DNA of 64,000 nucleotides from Iris pallida. Taxonomy: Eukaryota; Streptophyta; Magnoliopsida; Asparagales; Iridaceae. The position numbers were made by a program, and so were the translations under genes. A model generated the notes under the pieces. That model did no database searches. It was given only the letters and a program-made list of their open reading frames with translations, and was not told where the DNA came from. Below, one piece after another: positions 23,800 to 35,373 of the stretch (position 1 is its first letter; each line of letters opens with the position of its first letter). Location of the stretch: NCBI GenBank assembly GCA_029216955.1, contig JANAVB010004178.1, positions 1 to 64,000 of the forward strand. The letters run 5' to 3'.

Positions 23800-26700
23800 G
23801 TGGACCTTCCTTTATCCCCTAGAAGTAAGTGGATTCTCGATAGTGGATGCTCGCGACACATGACAGGAAATGCAAATCTTTTCGCAATACTATCGATGAA
23901 GAGGGAAGGATATGTATCCTTTGACAATAATCTGAAAGGTTATATCATAGGTAACGATACTATTGGTAATCCTCCTTCTCTCATCATTAAATATGTCTGT
24001 TTAGTAACAGAGTTAAAGCATAACTTGCTCAGCATTAGTCATCTTGCTGATCATGGATATGATATTAACTTTAAGAAAACTAAATGCTTCATATATGATA
24101 GATCATCTGGAGACATCGCTTTTGAAAGGATAAGGGAAGATAATATATACATATTCTATCTGTCTAATGATACTAATAATATAGGAAGATGCCTCTACGC
24201 TCACAGAGATAAAAGACTACTATGGCATATGCGTCTTGGACATGCAAACATGGATACCATATGAAGGCTTTCAACCAAGAAGCTAGTGAGAGGACTACCT
24301 AATATTACAATAAAAAAGAATACGGTATGTGCCAAATATGAGAAAAATAAAGCGACCAAATCCTCTTTTAAATCCATCAACTCTGTAAGTACTACTAGAC
24401 CTTTACAACTGCTTAATATAGATTTATTTGGTCCTAGTTGAGTAGCTAGTCTTGGTGGAAAACTCTACGCTTTTGTAATTGTTGATAATTTTTCTTGATT
24501 TACTTGGATTTTCTTTCTTACAAACAAAAGTAATACTATTTTTGTTTTCAAAGTTTTTGCTAAAAAGGTTCAAAACGAAAAAGGCTTTATGATTACTCGA
24601 ATCTGAAGTGATCATGGCGGCGAATTCGAAAACTCTGATTTCAAAAAGTTTTGTGACACAAATAGTTTTAATCATAAATTTTCGTGTCCTAGAACTCCCC
24701 AACAAAATGGTGCTGTAGAGCAGAAGAATAGAACTCTTGGCGATATGGCTAGAGTCATGCTGAATCAATTTTTACTTCCGAAATATTTTTGGGCAGAAGC
24801 TGTAAGTATAGCATGCCATGTCTTGAATAGGATTTTGATTCGACCTATTTTGAAGAAGACTCCCTATAAACTTTGGTTTGGTAGAACACCAACTATTTCC
24901 TATTTTTGAGTGTTCGATTGTCGCTGCTTTATCCTGAATACCAAAGACAACTTAGGCAAGTTTGATGCCGTAGCTGATGAAGGTATTTTTCTTGGTTATG
25001 CTGCTAAGAGTAAAGGATACAGAGTGTTCAACAAGCGCTCTATGATTGTTGAAGAATCTGTTAATGTAACCTTTGATGAGAATAATTGTACAGCTGCTAT
25101 TCCGATGACGATGATGACATACACATCAAATCATCAACTTCTACACCTGTAGATACAACATCTGGAACCAGTTCTCTGGAAGTCTTACCAAAAAAATTTC
25201 GTTTCACACCATCATATCCAAAAAAACTTGGTAATAGGTGAGGTATCAAAAGGAGTAAGTACTCGATCATCTGTTAAAGACTCTATTGCTAGCACTGCAT
25301 TTATTTCACAAATAAAACCCAAAAATATTTTAGAAGCTTTTTTGATGAATTTTGGATATCTGCAATGCAAGAAGAACTCAACCAATTCGAAAGAAATCAG
25401 GTTTGGGAACTTGTTCCTAAATCTGTCGATCATTCGATCATTGGTACTAAATGGGTCTTTCGTAACAAAGTTAATGAGGACGGTTCAGTCACACGTAACA
25501 AAGCACGTCTCGTAGCTCAAGGATACAACTAAGAGGAAGGTATCGACTATGATGAGACATATGCTCCTGTTGCACGACTTGAATCAATTCGCATGCTTTG
25601 TACCTTTGCAAACTTCCAAAATTTCAAACTTTTTCAAATGGATATCAAAACTACTTTTCTTAACAGTTTTATTAAAGAAGAACTGATTGTAAAATAACCA
25701 CCTGGTTTTAAAAATCACAAATTCCTCGATCATATTTTCAAACTTAAGAAAGCTCTCTATGGCCCCAAACAAGTCCCTCGAGCTTGGTATGAACGCCTTA
25801 GCACTTTCTTACGTGACAAAGGCTTTTCAAAAGGGAACATTGACACGACTCTGTTTATAAAATCTATTGATGACACCATTCTCTTAGTGAAAATTTATGT
25901 GGATGACATCATTTTTGGGTCTACTAATGAGGTTTTATGTCAAGAATTTGCCAAGTGTATGCAGAATGAGTTCAAGATGAGCATGATGGGGGAGCTTAAC
26001 TACTTCCTTGGATTGCAAGTCAAACAAAACTCACAAGGATTCTTCATCAGCTAATCAAAGTATACAAAGGACATGCTGAAGAAGTTTGATCTTGACAACA
26101 TCAAACCAATCAGTACTCCAATGGCTACAATAACTAAATTAGAACCTGATAAAGTGGCAAACCAATCGATCAATGTAAGTATCAAGATATGATTGGTAGT
26201 CTACTCGATTTAACTGCTAGTCGTCCAGATATTATGTTTAGTGTTTGCCTATTTGCTCGTTATCAAGCCAACCCTAAGGAATCACACATGACCGCGGTTA
26301 AGCGTATCTTTCGATACCTTAAAGGCACTGTTATGGTGGGATTGTGGTATCCCAAAACCATGTCCTTTGACTTGATCGGATATTTCGATACCGATTTTGC
26401 TGGATGCAAAGTCGACCGTAAGAGTACCAGCAGCACGTGTCATTTATTGGGCAAGGCTGTAGTCTCTTGGTTTAGCAAGAAACAAAATTCTGTAGTACTA
26501 TCTATAATAGAAGCTGAATACATAGCTGCAGAACGTTGTTGTGGTCAGATTTTATGGATAAAGCAAACCCTTGAAGACTATAATTTATCTTTTAAGCACA
26601 TACCTATATTCTGTGATAACACTAGTACAATTAACCTGACCAAGAACCCAGAATGTCACTCATGCACTAAGTACATAGAAATTTGATACCATTTTCTACG

Positions 26701-26848
26701 TGATCATCAATTACAAGACACTATTAATCTAGAGTTTATTGACACTGATCATCAGCTAGTAGACTTTTTCACTAAACCACTTGTCGAAGAGCGTTTCAAC
26801 CTTCTTCGTCGAGAATTAGGAATCTTGGATGAAAATGTCATACAGTAA
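23800..26848 (+). pseudogene. Copia Pol (PR-INT-RT-RNaseH)
   Basis: Protease active site DSGCSRHMTG near 23833. GAG-pre-integrase motif LLWHMRLGHANMDT near 24219-24262. Integrase DDE residues are seen in NIDLFGPS (about 24417), SDHGGEFEN (about 24610) and NGAVEQKNRT (about 24708). RT has KWVFRNKVN, KARLVAQGYN, APVARLESIR and the YVDDIIFGSTN catalytic motif near 25900. RNase H (26189-26686) has DTDFAGCKVDRKSTS and EAEYIAA, and the C-terminus DFFTKPL near 26761. Stops near 24262, 24440, 24498, 24603, 24909, 25530, 25696 and 26053 break it; active-site residues are mostly kept. Old but recognisable. Confidence 0.88.
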
Positions 26849-27552
26849 GTCATACCTGCACAAATACTTGTACAATCAAGTTTGTATTTGTTGCATTGTT
26901 TTGGGTACAAGCCGAAAGGATTCTTCTGACAACAAGGCATAAAAGCCTAAGTGACACGGTGTACTAGTCTTCGGACTACCATTAGCTGGGATCCGGCCCC
27001 TACAGCTAACCTGAGATGATGTACATATTATGAACAATGATTCACAATGTTTGTCGTAAGTTTTATTTATTTTATGGCTTATAAAATCCATTATTGTTAA
27101 TTCAAGGCCATCTGTTATCTATCTTGTCAACATTTTTTTAACTTGTTGGAGCTCTAGAACCACCCTCACAAAGCTCGGGCCGAACTCTGATTTTAGCAGA
27201 ATTCGAGCCAAACTCTGTGTAGTGAGTTCCAGAACATACAGCCATTCCTGGCAGTCCAATCTGTTTGATCAAGGGCCCACGTTTTGCTAGTACAGCCAGC
27301 CCTACTTTCTAAATCTATGAATTTTCCTTCTCTCTCTTCGTTGGCATCATCTTCCACCTCTCTCCAACCTTATTTCTACAAAACCCTAACCATAAAAATC
27401 TCTATTTTGGTGCTCTCCACTTTCCAAACTCAAGATTTAAAGGTTTTGGGTGATTCTCTTCCATCCTCATTACTCACTTTTGAGGTATATCTCTTTGTTC
27501 TCTATTTCTACTTCAATTGTAATTCTACATCTCTATTACATTAGCTTTTATC
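26849..27552 (+). other. Copia spacer between pol and 3' ORF
   Basis: About 700 bp with no ORF. It holds two further copies of the LTR palindrome (27169-27189, 27197-27217) and a pyrimidine-rich leader (27300-27545, CTCTCT/TTCC-rich) before the ATG at 27553, which looks like a 5' leader. This would suit separate expression of the downstream ORF. Confidence 0.5.
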
Positions 27553-28575
27553 ATGGCTCCTAGACTTTTTAATAGAGGGAAAAGGACTAGGACTGAAGGA
27601 GCTTCATCATCCAATCCTCCTTCTCCTCCTCTAAATCCCATTCACCCATTGTTTAATCCTCCTCCTCCTCCTCCCAATGCCAACACTTATAATGAGCATA
27701 TTTTCATTTCGTTAGAAGCCTGTAATGAGTGGTATTCCAATTTTCGCTCAGGTAGTGTTGTAGCGGGACATCCCATCAATTTTACCGTATTTTTTAAATT
27801 TGATCCAAACTTTAATGATCTATGTCTTGATGAACTTGTGTCTACATCTTCACTTATTTATCTCAATGCTATTCAAATGTTCTATTGCAATATGACCCAT
27901 GACGATCATAAAATCTATTCTCGGGTTGCCGGCATCAACATTGTGTTCGACGACTTTGACTTGGCTAAATATTTAGAACTCCCTGACCCCAATTCTTGGG
28001 AGCGCATTGTCGATGCTCGTGAATTCCTATTTGTTGGTGATATAACACTAGAAGGATTTAAGTATATGATGTGTGCACCCAATGCTCGCCCTCGTAAACT
28101 TTATGCCAAGTATCTCAACAACCACTTCTATGAACTTCGTTGCATCATTTTCTCTTCCATCCTGCCCAAAGCTGGATCTCCTGATGAAGTCACTTATCAT
28201 GAGATTATGAAACTATATTATCTACACTTCACTATCCCTTTTAATTTTTTACGCACGATGATGAACTGGATGATTCGTGCAAGGAAGAAACCAAAATCAC
28301 TTGTCTATGTTATGTATCTTCCTATGATCTTTGCTGCCTTCTATATTCCTTTAGACGAGTGTCAGTTTCTAGCAGCTCCTCCATATCTATCTAAGGCTCG
28401 TAGGATTGCTTCTGCACCTGTTCCTCCTGCTCGTGTTGAGGAAGAGTCTTCTAACTCTGATGCCTCTCAGCCTGAGCCACATGCCACCCTCGACTCCATC
28501 CGAGACATATTGTACGGCCGATTCCGTTCGGAAGATGATCGCTATACTCAGATGGACTATCGGACCACTCTGTAG
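27553..28575 (+). CDS. Putative plant transposon protein (extra 3' ORF of the copia element), 340 aa
   Basis: Uninterrupted 340-codon ORF. The N-terminus is basic (RGKRTRTEG) and Pro-rich (PPPPPP at residues 37-42). The folded middle, about residues 50-280, has FISLEACNEWYSNF, VAGHPINFTVFF, FDDFDLAKYLELP, LYAKYLNNHFYELRCIIFSSILP and YLPMIFAAFYIPL. The tail is Ser/Glu-rich. This resembles the 'putative plant transposon protein' domain (Pfam PF20167) found in retroelement ORFs; I recognise it by pattern only. No signal peptide; one hydrophobic patch near the end may be core rather than membrane. SIRE-type elements carry extra or env-like ORFs in this place. Its absence of stops contrasts with the decayed pol upstream. 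The last few codons may come from the junction with element B. Confidence 0.6.
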   Translation: MAPRLFNRGKRTRTEGASSSNPPSPPLNPIHPLFNPPPPPPNANTYNEHIFISLEACNEWYSNFRSGSVVAGHPINFTVFFKFDPNFNDLCLDELVSTSSLIYLNAIQMFYCNMTHDDHKIYSRVAGINIVFDDFDLAKYLELPDPNSWERIVDAREFLFVGDITLEGFKYMMCAPNARPRKLYAKYLNNHFYELRCIIFSSILPKAGSPDEVTYHEIMKLYYLHFTIPFNFLRTMMNWMIRARKKPKSLVYVMYLPMIFAAFYIPLDECQFLAAPPYLSKARRIASAPVPPARVEEESSNSDASQPEPHATLDSIRDILYGRFRSEDDRYTQMDYRTTL

Positions 28576-28691
28576 ATCCTCTATCCCTAACTCCTGGAGA
28601 TCCTCTAACAAATGACGCTGAGTCGTCATAAAGTATGTTATGGGTTTCATGTTCAAAGCATCAGCTACGGCATTCGCCTTACCAGGATGGT
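28576..28691 (-). pseudogene. Element B RNase H end
   Basis: The minus strand encodes YHPGKANAVADALN then TTQRHLLEDLQELGIE, the linker after gypsy RNase H. It continues the RNase H that breaks off at 30453 on the other side of the solo LTR. The left edge meets the end of the copia 3' ORF. Confidence 0.8.
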
Positions 28692-28696
28692 ACTGT

Positions 28697-30447
28697 TGTT
28701 CGACGTAACAAAAGATTGAACGAACTTTTTGTTTTATTGAACGTATAAGGTATCTATGTACAAAGAAGGAAGTCCTAAACAGAATATTCTAAGTACAGGG
28801 AGAAGAGGTTTCTAGGAAAGTGTGACGGTGGAGATCGAGCGGTGCAGTGGCTTTTTTACTCCGTTGACGATCTAACGGAGAATCAATCTTGTTATGGCTC
28901 TCAGGCGCCTTTGATGGGACTCTGAGGTCACCGATCAAGAGTCTGTCTGGATGAGAAGATCCCTTGAAGATGGTTGGTTCGTTGGTTCTTTGGTTGATAG
29001 GTGGATGAGGGTGGTTGACTCTTCATAAATAGAGATTGCTAATCCTTTGAAGATTGTCGATTGTCAATGTTTCCCCTATTTTTTTCTTCTCTCTTTGGTG
29101 GAAGAAGAACTCCTTCTATTTTTAGAGAACTGAGCACATATGCGATGTGCATTATAGTTCTGAGATAGAAAGAATCTGCCGTCATTGAACGGTACGGGCT
29201 TCTGCGGTACTAACACGTGGCAGACATCAAGATTTCCTTCAAACGAGATCTCTGGTGGTTATAAACATAACCGAAGGAGATGACACATGGCGCGTGCCAA
29301 TTTGCTTGCTCGGATATAATTGAGTAAATCTTGGGATTTCATCCTAGATTTGGAGTCTAACTGATCCTCGTCTAAGATTTAAATCAATCTGATATGATAT
29401 CAATCATGATTTAATCCCAATCTTCTCTCAAGAGGTGGTTTAAACAAACCAATTAGGGTGGACACATGCTTCCTATGCCTCTGGTGAGGTCTAAGTGCTG
29501 TGTACTTCTGGGGCGACGAGTAGAGCATGATTCTGGAGACGACGGAACCTCTGTGCTTTCAGACGACGATTGGACTTGGCTTCGAATGAAGATGAGACTT
29601 CTGTGCATATAGAGCAACTTATGAAGCTATATTTTGGGCTACCGGAGTCACTGTGCTATAGGCGATAAGTAGGCTTGTACTTCAGGTTAGCGAGGTTACT
29701 ATGCTTTTCGAGTGACAGGTTGACTTGCATTGGTTGCGATAGGAGCTTCCAAGTCTCTTGTAGAGAAGTGACTTAAGCTTCTGATCCAGAGCAGACAAAT
29801 ATGCCGTGGGAATGGAGATGGTGTGAGCATATCACCATCTTGTCCCTCATGCAGACGCAGGTAAGTAGATGTGCCTCTGAACAGTGAAGGCATTGGCTGC
29901 GAAGGGAAGGGTATGACACCCTTGCGCGTCTGAGATTGGCGCAGGCAGCTAGCTGTGCCTCTGGGGTAAAGATACTAGCTTCTGAAACAAAAGAAGGGAA
30001 GGGGGCCTACCACCACCTTGTTTTTGAGGTTAGCACAGGCAGGTAGCTGCGCCTCTGGCTTGAAGGCTCTGGCTTCATCAAAGTGCTGAGTTACTGATAT
30101 GCTTCTGAGAGGCTACGTCCACAAGAAAATTAGAACATGCTTCGGTGGAGGTCAATCTTCCAACGTGTGTATCGAGAAGAAGGAAGGCTGTGCTTTGTTG
30201 AAGATTGCATCCCTTGTAGATCCCTCTAGGCTTCTGTTGAATCTGTACTAGATCCTTTGTAGAAGAACAGAATTAGTCCCTTATGTATAGTCCTGATGTG
30301 TCTGTACTAGACTTTGGTAGACATGACAATAAAGGGACTTCTCTCCATATCTTCTATTTTCTCTTTTTAGTACTGAGCCTCAGTCTTTTGCATCTTCTGC
30401 ACTTTGGCGAAGGGATGTCTTCAGCAGAGATTTTTCATGCTTCTACA
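28697..30447 (-). mobile_element. Solo LTR inserted in element B
   Basis: 1751 bp, TG...CA at both ends (TGTTCGACG at 28697, CTTCTACA at 30447), flanked by a 5-bp target duplication with one mismatch: ACTGT at 28692-28696 and ACTAT at 30448-30452. The two flanks join into contiguous RNase H reading. The left end matches the LTR at 33014 (TGTTYG...AAAAG; TTTACTCCGTTGACGAT near 28858 and 33149), and the right ends share ATGCTTCTA. The minus orientation is inferred from that LTR, whose inner flank has a PPT on the minus strand. No ORF; weak internal GCCTCTGG-type repeats at 29860-30060. Confidence 0.8.
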
Positions 30448-31910
30448 ACTATAACTCGATTTCGAAGCCTTTCATCAACTCTAGCCAACGTCTCTGTCTC
30501 ATGTTCAACTCCTTCTCAATGAAGACGTACTTCAGACTCTTATGGTCAGTGAATATCTCGACTCGCTCTCCATATAGGTAATGCCTTCATAGCTTCAGTA
30601 CAAACATTACTGCAGCTAGCTCTAAATCGTACGTCAGATAGCTCTTCTCATGGTCCCTCAACTGCTTCGATGCATATGCCACAACCTTGCCATGCTACAT
30701 CAGTACACATCCTAATCCGCTCCCAGAGGCATCGTTGTATACGACAAAACCCCCAGATCCTGAAAGAATAGTTAAGATAGGTGCTGACGTTAGACGCTTT
30801 TTAACTCATCAAAAGCAGTCTAACACTCCTCAATCTAGATGAACTCCTGATCCTTATGCGTCAAACACGTCATAGTCTCTGCAATCCTCGAGAAGTTTTC
30901 TGCGAACCTCCGATAATATCCGATAAGTCCAAAAAAACTCCTAATCTCCGTAACTGATGTAGGGGTAGGCCAAGTCTTAACTGCTACAATCTTCTCTGGA
31001 TACACTGCTAATTCATCTCCAGTAATTATGTGCCCAAGGAAAGATACCTTGCTCAGAAAAAACTCACACTTATTGAGCTTGGCATATAGTCTTTCCCTCC
31101 TCAATATCTCCAGCACAATCCTGAGATGCTCCTCATGCTTCTCGTAGCACTTGGAGTACACCAAAATGTCATCAATAAATACCACCATGAACTTTTCTAA
31201 GTACTAGTGGAACACCTTGTTCATCAGACTCATGAACACAGCTGGCACGTTGGTTAAAACAAACAACATCACAAGGAATTCATAGTGCCCATACTTCGTC
31301 CGAAAGGCCATATTTGGGATGTCCTATCTTTGAACATTAATCTGGTGATAGCCTGACCTGAGATGATCAATCTTCGAGAACACACAAGCAATGCTCAACT
31401 GGTTAAAAAAAATCATCTATACATGGTAGGGAATATTTGTTCTTCACCGTCACAATATTCAATTCTCTGTAATCTATGCACAAGCGTACCGTCCCATCCT
31501 TCTTCGGTACAAGCAAGATTGGAACTCCCCATGGAGAAGCACTAGATCGAATAAAACTCTTGTCCAATATCTCATCTATCTAGATCTTTAGCTCATGTGC
31601 CTCCTTAGGTGCTAGTCTGTACACATGAAAAGTAATTGGTGTCGATCCCAGAATTAGTTCGATAGAAAACTCTATCTCCCTATCAGGTGGCAGTTCGGGA
31701 AGCTCCTCAGAAAACACATCCTTAAACTTTGATATGATCGACAGGTATGCTGATTCCTCCAATGCAATGTGTGCTCTAGGGGTAGAATGGTCACCAAGCT
31801 CTCTATCTCCTCGGAGAAACTCAAACTTAGAATGACATGGGGGCCGGAATATGATACACCAAGTCGACAATCGAGAGTCGTATGGTACTGGCTCAACTAA
31901 TCCATGCACA
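30448..31910 (-). pseudogene. Element B RT and RNase H
   Basis: Minus strand: the PR-RT linker with ELPELPPDREIEFSIELI near 31690, RT catalytic FIDDILVYSK near 31160-31185, KCEFFLSKVSFLGHII near 31050, then RNase H with the EIFTDHKSLKYVF and NMRQRRWLELM motifs (30460-30580). There are several stops and frame changes between blocks, for example between 31190 and 31580. Confidence 0.85.
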
Positions 31911-32235
31911 GAACTACATAATAGTCTGGCATAGAGAAGACTAGGAATCGGAAATACATCTTACGCCAGCAAACAACTACTAAATACGATCTATGGGTAT
32001 CACTAACGGGTACTATTCTACCTCCCATAAGAATTTTTATGGTCTTAGGAAGGGGTATAGTAGATACTCTACGGGTGGATACGAAACTGGCAGCTATAAA
32101 TGAATGCGTGACACCAGAATCAAATAATGCTACTGCAGGTAAAGAAGCAACTAAAATAGTACCTGTGATCACCTCTCCAACTGTCTCTGCCTCCTCTACA
32201 GTCATAGCAAAAGCCTGGACATGACCCTGTGCCAC
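31897..32235 (-). pseudogene. Element B protease
   Basis: The minus strand reads ILVASLPAVALFDSGVTHSFIAASFV. The DSG triad of the aspartic protease is intact, unlike in element A where it is DSV. Typical of the Tekay protease; the frame ends into the PR-RT linker. Confidence 0.8.
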
Positions 32236-33013
32236 AGCCTACTGTCTGGCCTACTAGAATCGAGCTCCTTGCAGTACCAAGGGTGGTCTCCCCTTGTACT
32301 CTCTTGGTGACGGTGGTCGCATCACCCCAACGCCTGTGTGGGGTGCTCTCGGACCCTAAAAGTATGGCCTTAGTATTGGAAATGCTAGTCAGTATACCAC
32401 CGATGCTGCTCCTCGACGCTCTGTGCACTCCCGGGCCTGGTGCTGATCAGATCCACAAACCAGACATAGTCCCAGTTTGTGCCGATAATCCTTCACGATA
32501 TGGCCTACTTTGCCACAGTGATGGCAAATAGGGAGCCCAGGTGCTGCTGGTGGTGCTGCTCTCCGCAGCTGATGTATCTGAGGATGCTTCGTCGGTCCTC
32601 CCTATGGTACTCGAGCTGGTGGTACTGCTAATAGTGGGCGCTTCATGCTGGCCTCCCTCTTGTTTATGCGCTCCAAATATCGGGCAGCTGTCAGGATCGC
32701 AGAGTAAGAGGTATGTGCGACTGATTCTACCAGCCTCTGTAGCTCAAAACTCAGGCTGTTCTAGAACTTTTCGGCCTTCTACTCCTCGGTCTCGATCAGG
32801 TATGGGGCAAAATGGCTCAGACAAAGAAACTCGGTATTGTACTCATCAACCATCGTACTTTCCAGGACAAGATGCATGAACTTGTCCCGAAGCTGCGCAT
32901 GCGTTGTGGCTGGAATGAACATCTTCTTAAAGAGCTGAGAAAACTCCTTCAATATGACACGGTCGGGTCCTAGCCGATGCTCCTTGGCCTCCCACCAATG
33001 GTGCGCAACGGTC
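32236..33013 (-). pseudogene. Element B Gag (N-terminus missing)
   Basis: The minus strand encodes HHWWEAKEHRLGPDRV and EFSQLFKKMFIPATTHAQL, then DEYNTEFLCLSHFAPYL near 32800, then two CCHC knuckles around 32440-32530. The first has lost its last Cys (KDY); the second, CLVCGSDQHQAREC, is complete. The frame is broken several times. The start is cut off by the LTR at 33014. Confidence 0.8.
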
Positions 33014-34439
33014 TGTTTGCCATTAAAAAAGTATTGAGAAACGTTTTATATATTGAACAAATAAAACAAGTACAACTGGATCCTCAACAGGATCTTTGGA
33101 GTACAATTTTTTTGGGGACGAGTGGCAATGGAGGATTGATTATTTACTCCGTTGACGATTTGACGACGATCTCGAGCTCTCTGAATGTATGAATAAATTT
33201 GGGAGGATCCTGAATGAAGGAATGATTCGTCTATTTATAGGCAGAAGAATGATCCATTCATGCGCGCATATGCGATACGCACATAGCAATTTTGGATGTA
33301 GGAACGCTACGTACATGACTTTGTTGGACGCTGCGCCCCGAAAGCTTGAACTGAATCTGGTGTAACTGCATTGTTGGGCTGCGGATGAGCTGACACGTGG
33401 CAGTTGTTAAGATTCGTTTGTTGCTGAGATCTTGTGTAGTTGGAACCCGTTCATAGGCAGAACTGAGTCAATGACATGTAGCGTTTGTACATAGCTCAAA
33501 GATCTCGATCTGCTTAAGCATCTGGGAGATCTATTACATGAGGAGACTTGGTGCATAGCTTATGGGGATCAATAGCAAGTCTGGACGCATGGCTTTAAGG
33601 GCACAAGCCATATTTGAGCGCCTGGCTTTCAGGCGCATGCAAAGTTTTGTTTGCGTCAGCCGCGTGGCAGAGTACAACTGTAATAGACAAGTAATAATTA
33701 TGCTGATGCCGGCGTCTCTTCGCTCTCTATGGAAACTGTCAACTGTTTAGTTTCTCGAGATGCGTGCGACTAACTTAGTTGAAATAGATGTGTTCAAAGA
33801 GTTGGGGTTTTCTTGTTCTTATTTCATCGACTTCTCTTCGAGAATGAACTCAACCGATCCTCCTTCTTGGGGACTCAGTCAATCGTGGGTTGTAGATCAC
33901 CTTATTCAAAGAAGCTTCAATTTTAATGACGAGCTCCAACAGAGAACTGAGATGCCCCAAGTTACCTATAGACAGAGCAGTTCGTGCTTTGTGTAGCTTA
34001 CTGGCAATATTCTTCTTTAAAATGATATCAAGTACCAAAATGTTGTGTACTGGGTTTGGATCGATTGCCAACCCACATTCTGCTTAATAACTACTTCGGA
34101 TGGGCGATGCGCCTATGCTGCGATGAGGAAGCGATGCACCCCTGACATGGAAGTGATTCGCTCGTCGCTCGCAATAAGAAAAAGATGCATCTGTGCTGAG
34201 ACATAAAATATGATGCGCCTATCTGTAGAGTTTAGAGTAGGCTGTAGTAGACTCTCTATATAAAAGTCATGTAATAGAATTTTGTAATCAATAAAAATCT
34301 TCTTTTCATGCGCTTTTGTCTGCTATATTTTATGATGCGCCAACTCTGCTCTGTGTCTCTGGCGCATGTCCATTCCTGCACATACAGATGCGCCTTCCTG
34401 AACTTGGTTTCTAGGGGCATAAATTTCTATGCTTCTATA
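33014..34439 (-). repeat. Element D 3' LTR
   Basis: The left end TGTTTGCCATTAAAAAAG aligns with the solo LTR end at 28697. The right end reads ATGCTTCTATA, against ATGCTTCTACA in the solo LTR, so the terminal CA has become TA. TATA-like boxes exist on both strands (minus CCTATAAATAG near 33228-33238; plus CTATATAAAAG near 34255) and a plus AATAAA near 34290, so LTR polarity rests on the PPT. Many GCGCATG motifs from about 33600 onward. Confidence 0.6.
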
Positions 34440-34708
34440 AGAACCCCTTTAAAGTTTTCAAAACTTAGAAAAGTTTTGAAATACTTTGAGCAAGAAGCAC
34501 GGGCAGTTGAATCTTTAGGCGCATGATATGCTTGGGCGCATGGCCATTTTCGCGTATGACTGCATTGGCGCATCTGTTGATGATAATGCTTCGGTTCTCA
34601 TGTCAGATTAATGATAATATTTTCGAAGATCTCACACCGCCCCTTTATGAAATTCGAAGCGTTGGTTTGATGACATCACCCCTTATCGAGTCACGTACCT
34701 CCCCAAGC

Positions 34709-34718
34709 CTATAAATAG
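34709..34718 (+). promoter_or_regulatory. TATA box of the antisense PMD-like ORF
   Basis: CTATAAATAG on +, in good plant context (CCTATAAATAGGC), 108 bp upstream of the ATG at 34826, with a CT-rich leader between. It suggests the ORF has its own promoter, independent of the minus-strand LTR transcript. Confidence 0.65.
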
Positions 34719-34952
34719 GCACTTGGGTTGAAGATAGAGTCTCTTCTGCTCTCTTCGTTCAAGTTCTCATTGCCTTGGAGTTTTTCTCCTCCGAAAGCCC
34801 TAAATTTCTTCTTCTCATTTTTGTGATGGCCCCCAAAGTGCCTCGCACCGTTGCTGCCAGCAGGGATATGGGTAAGAAGCCCATCAAAGCAGACATCCAT
34901 GAGCCTGAAATCGTCGATACTACTCATCTCGACGTTCATAGGGAGGTGATAG

Positions 34953-35373
34953 GTGGGTGTCTGCCATTGTCGTCTTCTCGAGACATATAGACACTTTGTG
35001 CACGGTTGAGTGCATAGATGGCAACCATCTGGAATATGCGCCAACCACCTTGCTGAAGTGCATGGGCGTGTCTCATATAGCTATGCCCTGAAGATGCGCC
35101 TAAGCCTCACTTCGCTGACGTGCATGGACTTCGATCGTGAAGATGCGTCGAAGCTTCACTTTGCTGACGTGCATAGACTTCGGTCTTAAAGATGCGCCAA
35201 AACATTACTTTACCAACGTGCATGGACTTTGGTCCGGAAGATGCGCCGAGGCTTTGGCTTTTACTGATGCGTATAGCTTCAGATGCGCTGACGCCAAGCT
35301 GCGGATGTCTTTTTGTCTTTCTCAAAAAAAGACCATATTTTTGCTAACTTTTTTTGCCTTTGTCCTTTTGCAG
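34953..35373 (+). other. Intron 1 of the PMD-like ORF
   Basis: 421 bp, donor ATAG/GTGGGT and acceptor TTTTGCAG. Exon 1 ends one base into a codon and exon 2 supplies the other two, so the frame is kept. It contains the 49-bp minisatellite. Inferred from sequence only. Confidence 0.55.
35041..35285 (+). repeat. 49-bp minisatellite, five units
   Basis: Units at 35041, 35090, 35139, 35188 and 35237, each 49 bp; the middle three share GAAGATGCG...CTTCACTTTGCTGACGTGCAT with few changes, the outer ones are more diverged. 49 is not a multiple of three, so it is not a coding repeat. It lies wholly in the predicted intron. Confidence 0.8.

Larger units (their letters stand above)
21035..28575 (+). 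mobile_element. SIRE/Maximus-type Ty1/copia element, no 3' LTR
   Basis: In order on +: a 5' LTR ending at 21890, an iMet-type PBS, gag with CCHC knuckles, protease, integrase, RT, RNase H, then about 700 bp of spacer and a long extra ORF (27553-28575). The copia domain order (integrase before RT) and a second 3' ORF are typical of the SIRE/Maximus lineage. The 3' LTR is missing: just after the extra ORF the sequence switches to minus-strand gypsy element B. The pol has several stops, so the copy is not autonomous. Confidence 0.8.
28576..33013 (-). mobile_element. Gypsy element B (Tekay-like), fragmentary, minus strand
   Basis: From right to left on the minus strand: Gag (33013 to about 32430), protease, RT, RNase H up to 30453, and the RNase H end at 28691-28576. 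A 1751-bp solo LTR (28697-30447) splits the RNase H. The 5' end is cut by the LTR at 33014, the 3' end by the junction with the copia 3' ORF. No LTR of its own remains. Confidence 0.8.

Noticed and set aside
28692..28698. Solo LTR starting at 28694 with flanks GGTAC
   Set aside because: That border gives no target duplication; shifting to 28697 gives ACTGT/ACTAT and restores the RNase H context.
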